Notes: generated from the sequence alone by a model not told the origin. DNA of 64,000 bases from Kappaphycus alvarezii (GCA_002205965.3 NADL03000035.1:310001-374000), one strand, 5' to 3'; positions 22,330 to 34,459 are shown, counted from the first letter of the stretch. Numbers and translations are program-made.

Positions 22330-23340
22330 CATCCTGCAGACAAAGCTTTCGGTTGATTTGAGAGTTGAGTGACAGCCTGAGTCCCCGTAAACGATAACCG
22401 TAGCGGCGGAAGGGGGTCCGAAACAAATACCAAGATTCATGGTTCCCTTGAGGTAGCGCTAAACTCGCTTTACTGCTTTCAAGTGATTCGACTGAGGCCT
22501 TTCGCAGTGCTGCGAAAGCTTTCCAACTGTAAAAATCATTATCTGGACTGGTGCATATCATTAGATACATAAGGCTTCCAATTGCGGAGCGATACAGTGT
22601 CGACGACGGAAGTTCACAGTCCTTTTCTTTGTTTTTCCCCCATCTGAAAGCACCATAGGAGTGTCTACGGCCTTTGAGTCACTCGTTTTGACCCTTTCGA
22701 CTATCTATTCGGTACAAGATGCCTGAAAAAGGTGGAAAGTCCTTTTTGAAGGGTGACGGACAACTTGGATTACCAGAAACTCTTTGACAGCACCAAGATC
22801 CTTAATCTTGAAGCGGCTGTTCAACTCATATTAGATTATTCCCAATCCAGCTCTATAGGATCTTGCGATCAAAATATCGTCGACGCATAGCACAATTATT
22901 GAAACTGAGTTACCATACCTAGACACATACTGGCATGGTTCATGTGGTTTGCTTTCGAATCGAAGATTCAAGGTTAAAAACTCGTTTATTTTGGCATACT
23001 ATTGACGTATAGCATGCTTCAGCCCGTACAAGGCTTTTAGAAGTCTGCAAACTTGATCAGGATTGTTTGCATCACGAAAGCCGGTTGAATATTCCATAAA
23101 AATCTCCTCCTCCAATCACCGTTTAGGAATGTGGTCACCACGTCCATTTGATCACATTCGAGGTCGAGGAGATTTATCAAACAAAGAACCATGCGGAAAA
23201 CAGACAGAGAAACAACAGAGGCATACTTTTCGTTGTATTACAATTCACGGACCTGCCTAAATCTCCTGGCGACGATGCGTACTCTCAGGGAAACTTCCGG
23301 TTTCACGTGGAAAACGTAGCGAAGGGTAATCAAGTGTATT
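22330..23340 (-). pseudogene. copia reverse transcriptase / RNase H region, broken
   Basis: The palm motif reads IIVLCVDDILIARS (VDD codons at 22,884-22,876). The usual Tyr of YVDD is Cys but both aspartates are kept. Downstream is the copia thumb-to-RNase-H linker, seen as LMYLMICTSPD, AVKRV, RYLKGTMNLGICFGPPS and VIVYGDSG (about 22,570-22,370), followed by ESFVCRMSGG, where similarity ends. Frames change several times and stops are common. The truncation removes the remainder of the RNase H domain. Confidence 0.75.
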
Positions 23341-23841
23341 CCTAGTTTCCGTGGACGAGTTTGAGAGTTCCATTTTCTGGAATGGAGTCTTCCTTCTTGA
23401 TTCCATACATCCGGAAATAGATGTTATCAGGAGAAGTAACATCTTCGTACGAAGCAGGGATGACTACGGAGGTCGATGAAGTATCAGCAATAAGGGATAT
23501 ATCTTCTGTAGAGCTAAGAAACCCCACATACTTTGCTTCCTGGATACTCTAGATGACCGACGAGGGGCGACTGCGCAGGATTCATCTTGAGATGAGGGAT
23601 GATTGACGATTTCCGGGGACACATATAATTTCATTATCCCGCCTTGTAGGGAACTGTGTAAATTTCTCCGTTGAGGACTTATCTTCGAACGGAGAAATAA
23701 CTTGCTCGAAGTTTTCATCGAGATCTTCTGTGATATCTTGAACTAATGTCTGAATTTATAGACTAATTGAATATTACGTTTCGGATACAACAATTTTCTC
23801 TGCCTCGATATACCAAGCTTTTAACCTTTAATTTTCAAGGA

Positions 23842-24730
23842 TTAACCCATCATAAAGCCTCCCTTGACCTCGGATACAGCTTTTTGGGTCTCTTCTAGGA
23901 CGTCATACCAGCATTGTGATCCGAATACTCGCAGTTGCAATATATTTGGAATTGTCCCGTTCCAAAGGAAATATGGGGTAGAGTTATCTGGATGAACGCT
24001 GGAGGCTACTCGGTTCAGAACAGAAAAAGTGTTGGAGAGGGCCTCTGTCCAGAAATGTTTGGGAAGAATGTTATGATCCAACATCGAGAGGACTAGGTTG
24101 AGAAGTGTACGATTCATTCGTTCTGCAACACCATTTTGTTGATGCGTATGGGATACGGCAAGCTGATGCTGGATAATTTCTGAGTAGAATAATTCATTGA
24201 AAGCGAAAGGAGATACTGCCCATCATTGTCAGATTGCAAAGCTTTGAGAAGGGGATGTTCTTCTTCCGGAGCGGTATTTTTGACATGGCATTCGTGAACG
24301 TGGTGTTCCCTTAGCGATCGACCAGTATTATTTTCCGCGAGAGCCTTTTACTTTTTGAAACATTCCAGAACCTTTGACTTGTGCGTCAAAGTGTAGACGG
24401 TCGTCCATTTGGAATAGTCGTTAATAAATGATACGAAAAAACTTGCGCTACGAAGCGAAGGAGTCTTGACAGGTCTCAAAACATCTGAGTGAACTAACTC
24501 AAGGAGATTTGTAGAGCGATTATCCCTTGTCTTAGGGATCGGGGCACGATGCGACTTTCAGAGATAAACCCAACGCAAGAGTCATTCTCGTTTGAGACTT
24601 TGAGCTTAATGCCCTGTACGGCCCAATTTCTGACCATTGACTTGACCGCACTGGTGTGGACGCGTACAAGTCGCTCGTGCCATGTTGAAAGGGAAGTAAG
24701 CGAGGAAACAACTGAAACAGCAGGCATTGA
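23842..24730 (-). pseudogene. copia gag-pre-integrase and integrase, broken
   Basis: The pre-integrase block is STWHERLVRVHTSAVKSMVRN (about 24,680). Integrase sequence follows: SFFVSFINDYSKWTTVYTL (about 24,445-24,390), a region of frame changes, then MNRTLLNLVLSMLDHNILP, KHFWTEALSNTFSVLNRV and TPYFLWNGTIPNILQLRVFGSQCW (24,117-23,880). This is the standard end of the copia integrase core. Part of the catalytic core lies in the disrupted stretch at about 24,120-24,400, so not all DDE residues could be placed. Confidence 0.8.
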
Positions 24731-25399
24731 TGAGTCCTGGGCAATGTATAATGCATATAACCTTTAGTAAGTGTTCCAGTGGCAAGGGTAGAGCCTTTTG
24801 TGCCACTGATGAGAGAAACTACCTTGAGATTGAAATGAGAGTTAATCCCTTAATCTGCCATGGAAGATACAGAAAAAAATTGATAGCGCAAGCCCGGGAC
24901 GTGCAGAAAGTTCTTCAGCATTCATTTACTGTCGCGCCACTCCGTTGCAGAGTTAGGATCACATCTTCAGACCCCCGATGGGCGCTGAGGAGTCAGCTCC
25001 CAGATCCAGTGTCGGAGGGAATGGAGAGGGATTGTATGTAGTGAAAGCTGAGCGATCATGCGTTACATGCGAAGTGCATCCCGAATCAATAACTCAATCA
25101 TTAGAAAGTGATATTCATGTGCCAATGGTCTATAGTGCAACATTAGTCTGTTCGGAGAGGTTGAGTGGACAGCTGGAACTTTCGATACCACTTCCATCTG
25201 GAATAGATCCTGCTTTAACTTGAGGAAGATTATTCGAGTGAGCCAAATTTGGATCTTCAGATATGCTCAGAAGACATACAAGGTCCTTGGATTCATCTTC
25301 ATTGTTACTTTACTGTGAGGCCACAAGTACCTTTCAGCTAACACGGGCCTTGTCTAGACGAGATCGAGCAGGATGGCCAACAGGAGCGAGGTGGGGGGT

Positions 25400-26190
25400 A
25401 TTTTTTGGAACAACGACTGCTGTCGCGATGTTTTCCACAGTGTATACATATTTCTGTAGAGATCTCGCTTGAATTTAGGACTTTCTTTGAGTGGGATTGC
25501 TGCAGATTCAGAGGCCTTCAGGGCATCATGGTAACGTTGAGCATGACAATTTTCCGCCTGATGGCATCAATTCTTGACAAATTCGAACGAAAGTTTGTTT
25601 TCATCAATGTGAGAAGCATCGAGTGCTGAGACGAGACTGTCAAAGCGATCAGAGAGTCCATTTAGAGATGCCATGGGCATCTTGCGATCCTCGAAGTTGA
25701 CTGATATTAACTTCAGAGTGCTGCAAGCTGACGAATTATAGCGGCAAATGGAAGTACCTTCTCGTTTATTTCATCTTTGCAGTGTAAAAGCAATGAATTG
25801 CGGCTAACTTGTTTTAAAGAGTGTGTTTTTTCAGAGATCTCACAAATAAGAGACCAAATGACTGTGGCTGTGCTGGCATGTTGTACCTGCTCGAGATGTG
25901 TATCAGAAAGAGTCAGTCCGGTAAAGGCGCCTGCCTCACATTCCGCCTTCTTCCCTGAGTAGTATGATGCTGAAGAAGTCTCCAGAGGGTCTTCTTTGAG
26001 TGGTCGTCAACTTCTCTTCATGAAAGTAATAGCTGCATTCGGGACTTTCAGATGTGGAAGTTTTCATCCCGGAGCTTTCTGAGACTGTCGATACGAGGTC
26101 CAGAGGAATCCATGATTTAAGGCAATAAGATGATTGGAAACGGTGATTGAGTAAAGAAGATACGAAGTGATCCCAAATGCAGTTCACTTA
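25400..26190 (-). pseudogene. copia Gag with CCHC-like zinc knuckle, broken
   Basis: The minus strand contains the gag polyprotein segment LNGLSDRFDSLVSALDASHIDENKLSFEFVK (about 25,665-25,570), then HAQRYHDALKASESAAIP, and the nucleic-acid-binding knuckle CIHCGKHRDSSRC (25,448-25,410). The knuckle is one residue shorter than the canonical C-x2-C-x4-H-x4-C, so it is probably degenerate. Upstream frames from 26,187 contain further gag-like sequence with interruptions. Gag would form the particle that packages the element RNA. Confidence 0.72.
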
Positions 26191-26199
26191 TTTCTACGC

Positions 26200-27445
26200 T
26201 TGATTTTTTTGTCGCGGTCGTGCGTTGTCTGGAACAGGGGATTGCAGCACACACAAGGAGTATTGGATGTTCTCCTCTCAAGGCGGTTCCGACAGTTCTT
26301 ACCTCCTCTGTAGTGCTCGAGCTACTTCGGTCCGGACACTTTCAGCTGGAAAAGATTGAAAATAAGGAAGGAATATTTCGGCTTGGAGGCAGGGACCTTG
26401 AATGTAGATCGAGAAATAGAGTGGGCGGAAGAGAAGCTAGAGAGAGAGTTTGAAGGAGAGAGGAATCGGAACCCTTGCAGGTGGAAGAGAAGATGCAAGA
26501 TAGGGAGCATTAGGCGACAGAGGAGACTAAGAAAAAGTACCTGGAGACGTAGTCGGCAGAAATGGAGTCGGAGGAGCAGGAGCGGGAGACGGAGAAACCA
26601 AAGAAGCAACTTTGATGGAAGCAGCCGGCATCGTGTTCCGACGTCCTTGATTGGCCTTCTTGATGCAAGTAATGAGACAGAAAGGTGCCTCGAGCGAAGT
26701 TTGATGGGATTTTCGACGACTTTCCGGCAGCAGCCTTCTTCTTTCCAAGGGCAAATATTTTACAAAATATGATTAAGTTCTTCGGAGGAGGAGGAGGAGG
26801 AGAAGAGGGATGACAACTTCGTCTGGAGTGGTAGCGGTAGAAGGGACATCACCACTCTCGCCGCCCGACTCGATGGTTGAGTCGTCAATGAAGCGAAAAT
26901 CTGGGCGAGGATATTGTTGTGAGTCGAAGCAGAGCTTTCGAACGACGGGACCGTCCGGGGCGATCTCGATGCCGTGAAAAAGACGGAACTACAGATGGCC
27001 ACTGGAGGCAAGGAGTTGCGAGGCTATGCGGGGACTAACGCAGTAGATCGGGTAGATACAGAGAGAAAGAGTAGCAGATGGTTTGTACTTACTGCTGAAA
27101 CGAGTCCGGGCCGTGAAACAGACCCAGGTATGTAGCACAGAGACGAAGCAGGTAGCAACGGGAAGAAGTGGGGCCGCAAGATACACTGTGTTCTGTGGTG
27201 CAAATATGTAGAACGAAGACGGGCAGCAAAACTAACCGAGATAGCCAGTGCAGAGACGACAAAAGTTAGACAGGTCCCAGACAGTAGTCAGTAGGTAATG
27301 CAGAGATGACGTAAAAGGCAACGAATAAACCAATAACAGTCTATTTTCTTAGTCCTTAGCCTACCGAGGTGTGTTTTCTTCCCTGTTTGTCGCCGACGGG
27401 AAGTTTGAAGCCGAAGAGGTAAGTAGTTAAGCAGCGTTATCGGCA
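26200..27445 (-). other. copia leader / 5' gag region, unassigned
   Basis: This region lies between the primer-binding site and the recognisable gag. On the minus strand it is rich in Ser/Leu/Pro codons with no clear family match. A GGA-repeat tract occurs at about 26,783-26,803. It belongs to the copia element by position. Confidence 0.5.
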
Positions 27446-27458
27446 TGGGCTCATAACC
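27446..27458 (-). other. copia primer-binding site (initiator tRNA anticodon arm)
   Basis: The minus strand reads GGTTATGAGCCCA directly after the LTR end. Its complement TGGGCTCATAACC matches the anticodon stem-loop of initiator methionine tRNA (CAT anticodon). Several copia-type elements prime with a cleaved half of that tRNA instead of its 3' end. Position immediately next to the LTR terminus supports the call. Confidence 0.85.
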
Positions 27459-27895
27459 TGATAGAGGAAGGAGGAGACCGATCGTGAAAGAGAGAAAGAA
27501 GGAGGGAACGAGAGAAGGAGAGTGAAAGAGAGAGTGTGAGGAGAAGGAGTGAGGGAACAAGGAAGAGATTGAGAGGAGAGAAGGTGGTGAGAGTCTTTAC
27601 TCAGCCAAAACATGAAAGGAGGCCGGAGATTATTATAGACTTCGAGGCAAGTCAACTGGTGCTTCAAGACGATCGGAGGAAGTTTCCAGAAGCCATGTAG
27701 ACGACGGTGGAGGCTAACCCTAAAACTTCTTGAGCTGATCTAGAGAAGATCACCTCAAGCTTACAGCAGTGTACAGTGCATAAGCGTAACGGTCAAGTTC
27801 TAGGTTGTAAAGTAAAATACAGTCAAAGACTTCTTTAGGCCTCTTCGCTGGCTGTAAGCGGTCAGCAGCGGCAACGAAAAGTAATTATACTAACA
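27459..27895 (-). repeat. 5' LTR of copia element
   Basis: The 437-bp LTR begins TGTTAG (27,895) and ends CTATCA (27,459) on the minus strand. These termini are inverted copies differing at one base. A TATA-like box (TCTATAATAAT) lies at about 27,640-27,627. Near the 3' end is a long pyrimidine-rich tract on the minus strand (purine-rich on the plus strand, about 27,470-27,600). Because the partner LTR is missing, the outer boundary rests on the termini and on the primer-binding site only. Confidence 0.72.
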
Positions 27896-28450
27896 TGCAC
27901 TAAAACACGAAACTTTACAATGACACCGATAGAAGGGGCCGAGCAAAAGGGGATCAAGTTGAACGTTGAGGAGTACCTGTGGGGATGGAGGATATAGGCG
28001 GACCAGAGCAGAGTACTGGAGATGGAACGCCAGCGCGTCTCCTAGTATTCGTGGAAGGGATTGGAGAAGCGGTACATATACCAGGTTTTCCTTTTAGGAG
28101 ATTGGCCTATGCTGCAGTAGATTCGTTAGGAGGCCTTACAAGGTAAGCCGTAAGGGACATACTGAGAGGAAAAAGAGGTAAGCACACCTTTGGTACCCCA
28201 CCGTACAGTATCCAAGTTGGGTCACCGCCCGGAAAAATCTCCTTCGCTCTTCTTTCAGCCGGTACTGCGCTTACTCATTGGAATGACCACCTTACTGATG
28301 CTCCTTCCGGATTTTCCCTATTTTGTAACATAACCTTCCTATAGGTGGTGCGAAACTAGTCTCCTATAATTTTGTTCTACTCAAGAACCACCTATTTGGT
28401 CACAGTTACTCCAAACTCCTGTTCCTGTCGCAACAATATATCGTGTGGAA
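27896..28450. other. Unassigned sequence between copia LTR and LINE
   Basis: About 550 bp lies between the copia LTR and the recognisable LINE reverse-transcriptase sequence. It may be LINE sequence too decayed to read or another insertion. No open frame or motif is convincing. Confidence 0.4.
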
Positions 28451-29640
28451 CTAATGGGAAAATCATGGGTCCCAGGGGATCCCCTTTCTGCACTCGGTAA
28501 CTCCGCGGACTAAATGTGCAGCGCAACTCAAGTAGGCGAGCTCAGCTGCATAAGTATACTAGACACATGGCAGTAAATACAGGAAATAAGCTTTCAACCT
28601 ATCCAGAAATGCGTCGAGACTGACCAGGTTAAACGCATTTCTCGGTTTAGCAGTGGCATTGCGTGGGTAGCGGAGTGTTGAAAGTAGTATTACACTCGGT
28701 GCGTGGATTGCAACACAATAATAGTCCCCCTGATTTCGCTTTGCAGAGCTGCAGCGGTTGAAAGGTCGAGCGTGCTGAGCCGGCGACACGAAACATGATG
28801 CAACTCCACACGAGACGGCGAAGCTTCTTTCCCACTGCAATGGGCCGGATTCCTCCTGCGGTCTTTGTGGGGGCAGTGAGAGGAGCACCAGATAGCCAAG
28901 GGGCGAGGAAGCTGGACCGTTGCCCGCCACAAGCAGATTTACTACTTTATTGATGCCGGGGAGCAGCCCTTGGCCCCCTTCGTTAACAAGGGGAACACTA
29001 AGGAGCTCTTTGATGTGGTCCGAGTGGGGCCGAATCTCGCCCCCACACCCTCCGTGGGAATTTTATCAATCCCCTTAATCCTCATCTGGTGGAAAGGTGA
29101 CGAAAGGTTGCGCCGTAGAGGGGCGGGTGTACGTGAAGGGCCCCCCAACCGGGATGAACGGAGGGTGTTTCGCCCTGAGTGCTTCCAACACCTAGAGGGG
29201 TGGAGAAGCGATACAAGTGGATTCCAAAGCCCTCGTAGCCTTTCCATATGCCTCTCTTATGCTAAAAGAGCAGTAAGTTTACTGTTGAGAGCAGTTTGCT
29301 GCTCCGGTAACGGATCGGAAAGTTGGCGAAAGGTAGAAAGCTGCTGGGCGCGATGGGATAGCAGCGCAAACTCCCCTTCACGACGTAGCTAGAGACGATC
29401 AGCGAGCGCATGATAATTACTTGCTGTGACTGTGATGGGAAGTTTGGAGATTCTCGGTTTGAGGTTCGTAAGAATGGCAGAGGGAAAGAGCATGAGCTTC
29501 GTGAAAATCCGATCTTCCTTGCGAGAACTTTTTAGTCCCTCTGCGCATTCCCGCAATATGCTCTTGAACTCCTCCGTGAGGGAAGTCCGCTCACGCTTTG
29601 AGATATATTGAACGACAGGAAAATGTATCATGCAAATTTC
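28451..29640 (-). pseudogene. LINE-type retrotransposon, 5' part (fingers/palm)
   Basis: On the minus strand the blocks are SLTEEFKSILRECAEGLKSS then LMLFPSAILTNLK (29,590-29,450), a segment resembling the spacer that precedes reverse transcriptase (about 29,250-28,940), APWLSGAPLTAP then GGIRPIAVGKKLRRLVW (about 28,900-28,810), and RNAFNLVSLDAFLDRLKAYF (about 28,643-28,585). It reaches a block equivalent to G-x-x-Q-G-D-P-L-G-P in frameshifted form near 28,470. These are the canonical LINE fingers and first palm motifs; the rest of the enzyme is at 20,740-22,317. Frames change repeatedly. Confidence 0.75.
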
Positions 29641-30000
29641 CCACAGCGGTGGAGGCTACTGCAAGAACTCTACGAAGAAATTTTTCCGTCTTCAGAGGGG
29701 TTTAGACGGCGTGTCACCCGGGAGCTATGGGATAAGCTCGGGCTACTGTTGCGGGGAGAAGGTGGAGGAGTGGTTGGCTTTGGAGGTGCACAGGTGCACA
29801 GTCTCACGTCCACCGTCCTCAGGGTTATCCGGACGTGTCGACTTCACAAGTTCTTGTAGTAGTTACCACATCACCGGCTGCCCAGTAGTATGCCCCACAA
29901 AATTGCTATTTGGACGTTAAAATCTTCCGTAACAATCCCCTCACCGAAAGACATCTCCTACAGCTACGAGAAGCCATCATTGTACTGTACACCCATAAGA
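29641..30000. other. Boundary zone before AT-rich block
   Basis: The upstream end of the LINE may extend here, but no motif is clear. Base composition falls from gene-like to strongly AT-rich near 30,000. Confidence 0.4.
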
Positions 30001-33000
30001 AACGTTTTGCAGACTTGAAAAACCCTCCTATACGCACATAGAAATATAATACTTTACTGGACTAGTATCAGGGGATTCAGAAAGGAAATGAGAGCAAATA
30101 TTCGACTTCGCCAAACAAAGCTATTCCTTTTTTGCATTACAGTACCACTAGCAAGATTAACGTGAAAATGTCTCCAATGCGTCGAAAGATGTTCGGTATA
30201 GTTAGCAGAAATCATACGTTCAGTTCACAGAAAATAACCTTTGAGCTACTCGGTAGTTCTGCTGTTGGGGCTCGGTAGGATAAGTAATGGCATCTTGGCA
30301 TTGATAAAAATTTCACTCTGTGACACAAGAATTTTAAAGCCATTGAATCAGAGATTTGTAATTTATCAGAGCATTAAAATTAATAGGCCGGAGTCAGATC
30401 TGAAGGCTCAAAAGGTGCCTTATTTTTACTATTTTGTTTACTATAGTCTTCAATACAGTGAAAATATGGCGGCTCAGACGCTCGGAACTTTCGGTAGTAC
30501 CATGCATCATAAATTTAGCTGGGGATTTAGAAATGACCCATGCAAATCAAAATAAATTGAAACATTTCTTCACTGTTCGATCCTGCTCGTCATGTAAAGC
30601 TCTCACTCCCAGCTTGGATCTCAAACGGGCATTTCCCGTGATTACCTTCCCAAATTTTTTCCGGTGATTTAAATACTCGCTGCACAGACCAATCTGCGCA
30701 GAGCTGATTAGTAGTCAACTTTTTGCACTTTTCCAAAATATTGTCCCTCAATGCCTCCCGCATTAACTACTCGCTCGGATTTTTACACATTGCCTACTGA
30801 AAAAAAGGCATTCCAAGGCTGAAATTCTCCTTTAAGACTGCAAACCGAGTGCTTAACGTCTCTTGGATACTATCCGGTACTGTGTACAAAAACATTAAAC
30901 CCGTAGTATAATTTTCGTTTCCATGCCTGCGAACTGCGATATCAGTCATTTTCCTAGTTCCAATTCTTGCTCCATCAGGTCCCATTCACTTAGATACCAC
31001 AAGAGCGTCCGATAAGAGATCAGGGTTGTCATCAAACACAAACACAGCGCTTTTGTCATGATATAAGTTGCTCTCCATAACAAAATTAGGCGAGGTAATA
31101 TTTTTCGCCTCTTGAGCAACTGCTATGCCATCTTGCCGCTAAAAGGGAAAATTTTCCCACTATCTTTTACTGCCATCTCAGACTGAAAAGCAGCTGCACC
31201 AATTTAGTTTTCTGAGAAGGGAAATGATAATGATATCAAAACTAACGGACAAAACCTTTGTAGATGCTCTGGAATTACTAAATACAGTGTCAGACCATGT
31301 TCTACCAGACCAACAACTAAGCAATACTTCCCGTACCCCTGACCTGCTGTCATGATACTACTTTATATGGATTCTTCGCCACGACAGTCAAAAAGATTAT
31401 TCAACAGCTTTATCACTGACTCAACCTCGGTCTCCCTTCTTCTTAGGAAATGGATAGCTAAATTGATTCGAAAAATAGCGTCTACTGTTAGGTTGGCAGA
31501 TTGAATTTTCTTTTCAGCTTTTCTGGCACTGAGTGTCTTGACCTGATTGTCTGAAGCTCGAGTTCAGAAGAGACCATCATCAATAGTAGCCAAAATGTCA
31601 GGAAGCCTAAAAAAGACCTTTTAATCTTCTTACAAGCCAGATGATCAAATTCGGATCGTTTTCTCCTATTTCTCGTTGAAAGTTCCAAAACAGATTAGCC
31701 TCTGTATCAAGACCTGTTGCAGTATAATGGAATGTTTGCAGAGGATAATCGAGCCAGTTCTAAAGAGGGAAACTTAATTCTGATATACCAAAGTAAAAAT
31801 AGTTTTGTTAAAGTCAAAATATGAACTATGAGAGAGGAGAAGGACGGAAACGTTTTTGGCGACTACAAGAGCGACAAAAAAGTCGCTCGACCCTTTTAGC
31901 TGAATTACTTCGTTGATCCATTCAACTCACTGATTAAGGCTTTCATTCATGAATAGTACAACCAGATCTGATCTCGAAATTGCAATTATTTTCTGTCTTG
32001 GAGCTTTCTAATTGCGGAAATGCGGAAAAGACTCGCTCGCTCTACTAATACCGATCTTGTAAATTTTTTCTCCATAATTGTACATGCACAGTTTGGTGCT
32101 TAGTTTGCATCTAGCGCTCTGGTCGGTGGCGCCATCACCCGAGGCGCGACGAATATCACGGAAACGCATTATTCAAGGCCTCTGCCACGATTTTCAGGGG
32201 TCAGAAATTATTTTTTTAATAATACAAATAATTAATGAAATTATTAGAGTTATGATTAAGTACTTTATTTTTCTTGTCGCAGCGTTCCTGTGAAGCAGTG
32301 GGAGCTTTGAGGCGTATGTTTCAGTTTTAGTGTTTATTTTAGTCTATACTAATCTGCAATTGACAATGGTGGCATTTTTGGGTTGTACGATGTTGAAACT
32401 GCTTCTCAGAATTTGTGATGCAGTCTGAGATTTCCATTTTTGTTGCGTCAGTAGCTTCTGAAAGATTTATTCAACGACATTCTAGATGGAAATGTTCATA
32501 AATGCATACAGAAGACATATTGAGAGACAAACCCATGAGCTACTCGGAAAAAGGAAGAGAAGGTGGCCGAAAAAGTGGCGTATCTCAGTCTAGGACGTTC
32601 CAAGTAAGTAGTGTTGGAATTAATATTACTTACAAAAAAATGTTTCAGCGAATGATCATCAATGAAAGCCTTATCACCTTCATTACGTAATATTTTGTAT
32701 ACTCAGCGCAATTTTATCTGCTCTTCTTCACAATAAAAGATTAAAATTTCCCCATTTCGAAGTTGAAATTTGCGGAAAAGGGGAGGTTGGGGGTAGTTAC
32801 TTTTGAACACAGAGCCAAGAGGTAATGGAGTTTCCAGTTCTGTTCTAGTGATGCATTTGGCGCTTTATCATTCTGCTTAAGATTTGTAGGGATATATTGA
32901 AGAAAAGAAGCTGGAAGGGGCTCCGTATAAAGCTAGGGGCATAGCAAGGTCATGTAGCTCAAATTGTCCCTCATTGCGTTCAAAAAGAAAGAAAGTGTAA

Positions 33001-33780
33001 TATGAGAGTCAAGGTTTGGGAATTACGGGGAGACTTTAACTTGTATACATGCAAATGATACAATGTATTTAAATAGAGGAGAATTGAAGAAAGAAAACCG
33101 GGAAGGGTACTTAAATAAGAACAAATAGTGGAAAAAGTCGTCTAAAATTCAATATGTGTATACCAAATAACTTTTATTGATTCTCTTTAGAAAAAGCGAG
33201 CGGATTTTAACTTTTTCCCCGAGATTCAAAATGTGGCTGACAACTATTGGTATAGTTTTAATATGAAGACAATAAGGAGTTTTTGGACTTGAATTCTAGA
33301 GAGATAGATAGAGTTTTTTGGAGTTCAAGACTAAATCAATGGGAAAGAGCATTGTTAATGATTGATGTTTTGGAGAGAAATGCTGAAATATTTTGCAATA
33401 ATACGTGATTTATTTGCAGAGATAGTTTTTCTTTGGAAGTAACATTATCATAAAGTGCTCTATCTCTGAGCCAAATATGTTTTTGGATGTAAAGATTGAT
33501 ATTACGAAAACGGTCCTTTTCGCAAGTTCCTGTTCTCTCCATCCAAAGATCCATTATTGACGTATCATTTTTCAAATATATGGTCCTACCCTTCCTTTCA
33601 ATAAAAAAAACCCTAAACGATTTTTCCTTTATAAATCAAAACTCATTGTACGACTCTACTTTATATTCTAAGTTGGGGATTTGGTCCTCGTTTTTCAAAA
33701 CAAAATATTTCGACTCGTGATCCCATCGTCCTCCAAATTCAGGCCCGACATTTTATCAAGCATACTTTTTCTTTTACCCT
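30001..33780. other. AT-rich block, no recognisable gene (part 1)
   Basis: Sequence is strongly AT-rich with frequent poly-A/T runs. Open frames are short (mostly under 105 codons) and none shows a known motif. A frame of 79 codons on the minus strand at 33,336-33,575 is the most protein-like but unidentified. I see no tandem repeat array, RNA gene or element terminus here. Confidence 0.6.
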
Positions 33781-33786
33781 TTATTC

Positions 33787-34453
33787 ATGGAAGGTCAAAG
33801 CCGTAACATTGCCTCACATTTTTTTATTTCCCCAAGCCGATGGAAATTTTGGAATACATCACCTTATTTACAGTTCTATATCAAATTACTTGAAGCAGAA
33901 CCCCTTCCATCAACCACCCCATCCGCTCACCCCCTATTTTTCAACATCAAAAACCTCCTTCCATCCCTCACCATCGCCAAATCATCCAGAACCCGCGGTT
34001 ACATCAATGCCTTGACCTTGACTGCAAATGGACCTATTGACTACGAAGACTACCATAAAGTATGGAACGGGAACGAGTACCAGAGTGGGTCCACTGTCAT
34101 TGTTTCGAAGAGGAGAGGAAGAGAAAAAGGAGGAAGAGGAGCTGGAGGATGCTGAGGCTGATGTAGAGAGATCGAAAGATGAGGAAGACTGGGTATACCC
34201 ATAGGAGCCACTGTTATACAACCGTGTGGGAGCTGATGCGGAGGACGGAGGGGATAGAGAGGGAGTAATCGTAGTTCCAGACTCCCCTGCAGGGGATGAA
34301 GCGGAAGTTGAGGGTCGTGAGGAGAATTTAGAGGATCCCGATATGTTCGAGGAGGCTATCCATCGTTCTGGGCCGTTCGATGGAATTTGTAGTAACTGCA
34401 TTGGGAGTATGGATATTTTGGAGGAATTGTGTCTCTCTGATCTCAAGCACTGA
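33787..34453 (+). pseudogene. Unidentified ORF pair, acidic C-terminal part
   Basis: A GC-richer patch inside the AT-rich block has two plus-strand frames. The first (33,787-34,155, 122 codons) starts MEGQSRNIASHFF and ends in a basic Arg/Gly run. The second, in another frame, is very acidic (EEEKKEEEELEDAEADVERS ... DEAEVEGREENLEDPDMFEE). It is interrupted by a TAG at about 34,201 and ends PFDGICSNCIGSMDILEELC then LSDLKH at 34,453. I do not recognise the family. It may be the decayed end of a host gene or of a retroelement gag. Its composition differs clearly from flanking DNA. Confidence 0.4.
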
Positions 34454-34459
34454 GGTTTT

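Larger units (their letters stand above)
22318..27895 (-). mobile_element. Ty1/copia LTR retrotransposon, 3'-truncated
   Basis: On the minus strand the order is 5' LTR (27,895-27,459), tRNA-type primer-binding site (27,458-27,446), gag (about 26,200-25,400), integrase (about 24,730-23,840), reverse transcriptase (about 23,300-22,500) and the start of RNase H (to about 22,330). Integrase before reverse transcriptase is the copia order. The pol region then runs straight into LINE sequence; no 3' LTR is visible, so the 3' end has been lost by truncation or deletion. All genes contain stops and frameshifts, but several catalytic motifs remain readable. Confidence 0.82.

Noticed and set aside
28970..29392. 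140-codon plus-strand frame
   Set aside because: The minus strand carries consistent LINE reverse-transcriptase motifs across the same stretch.
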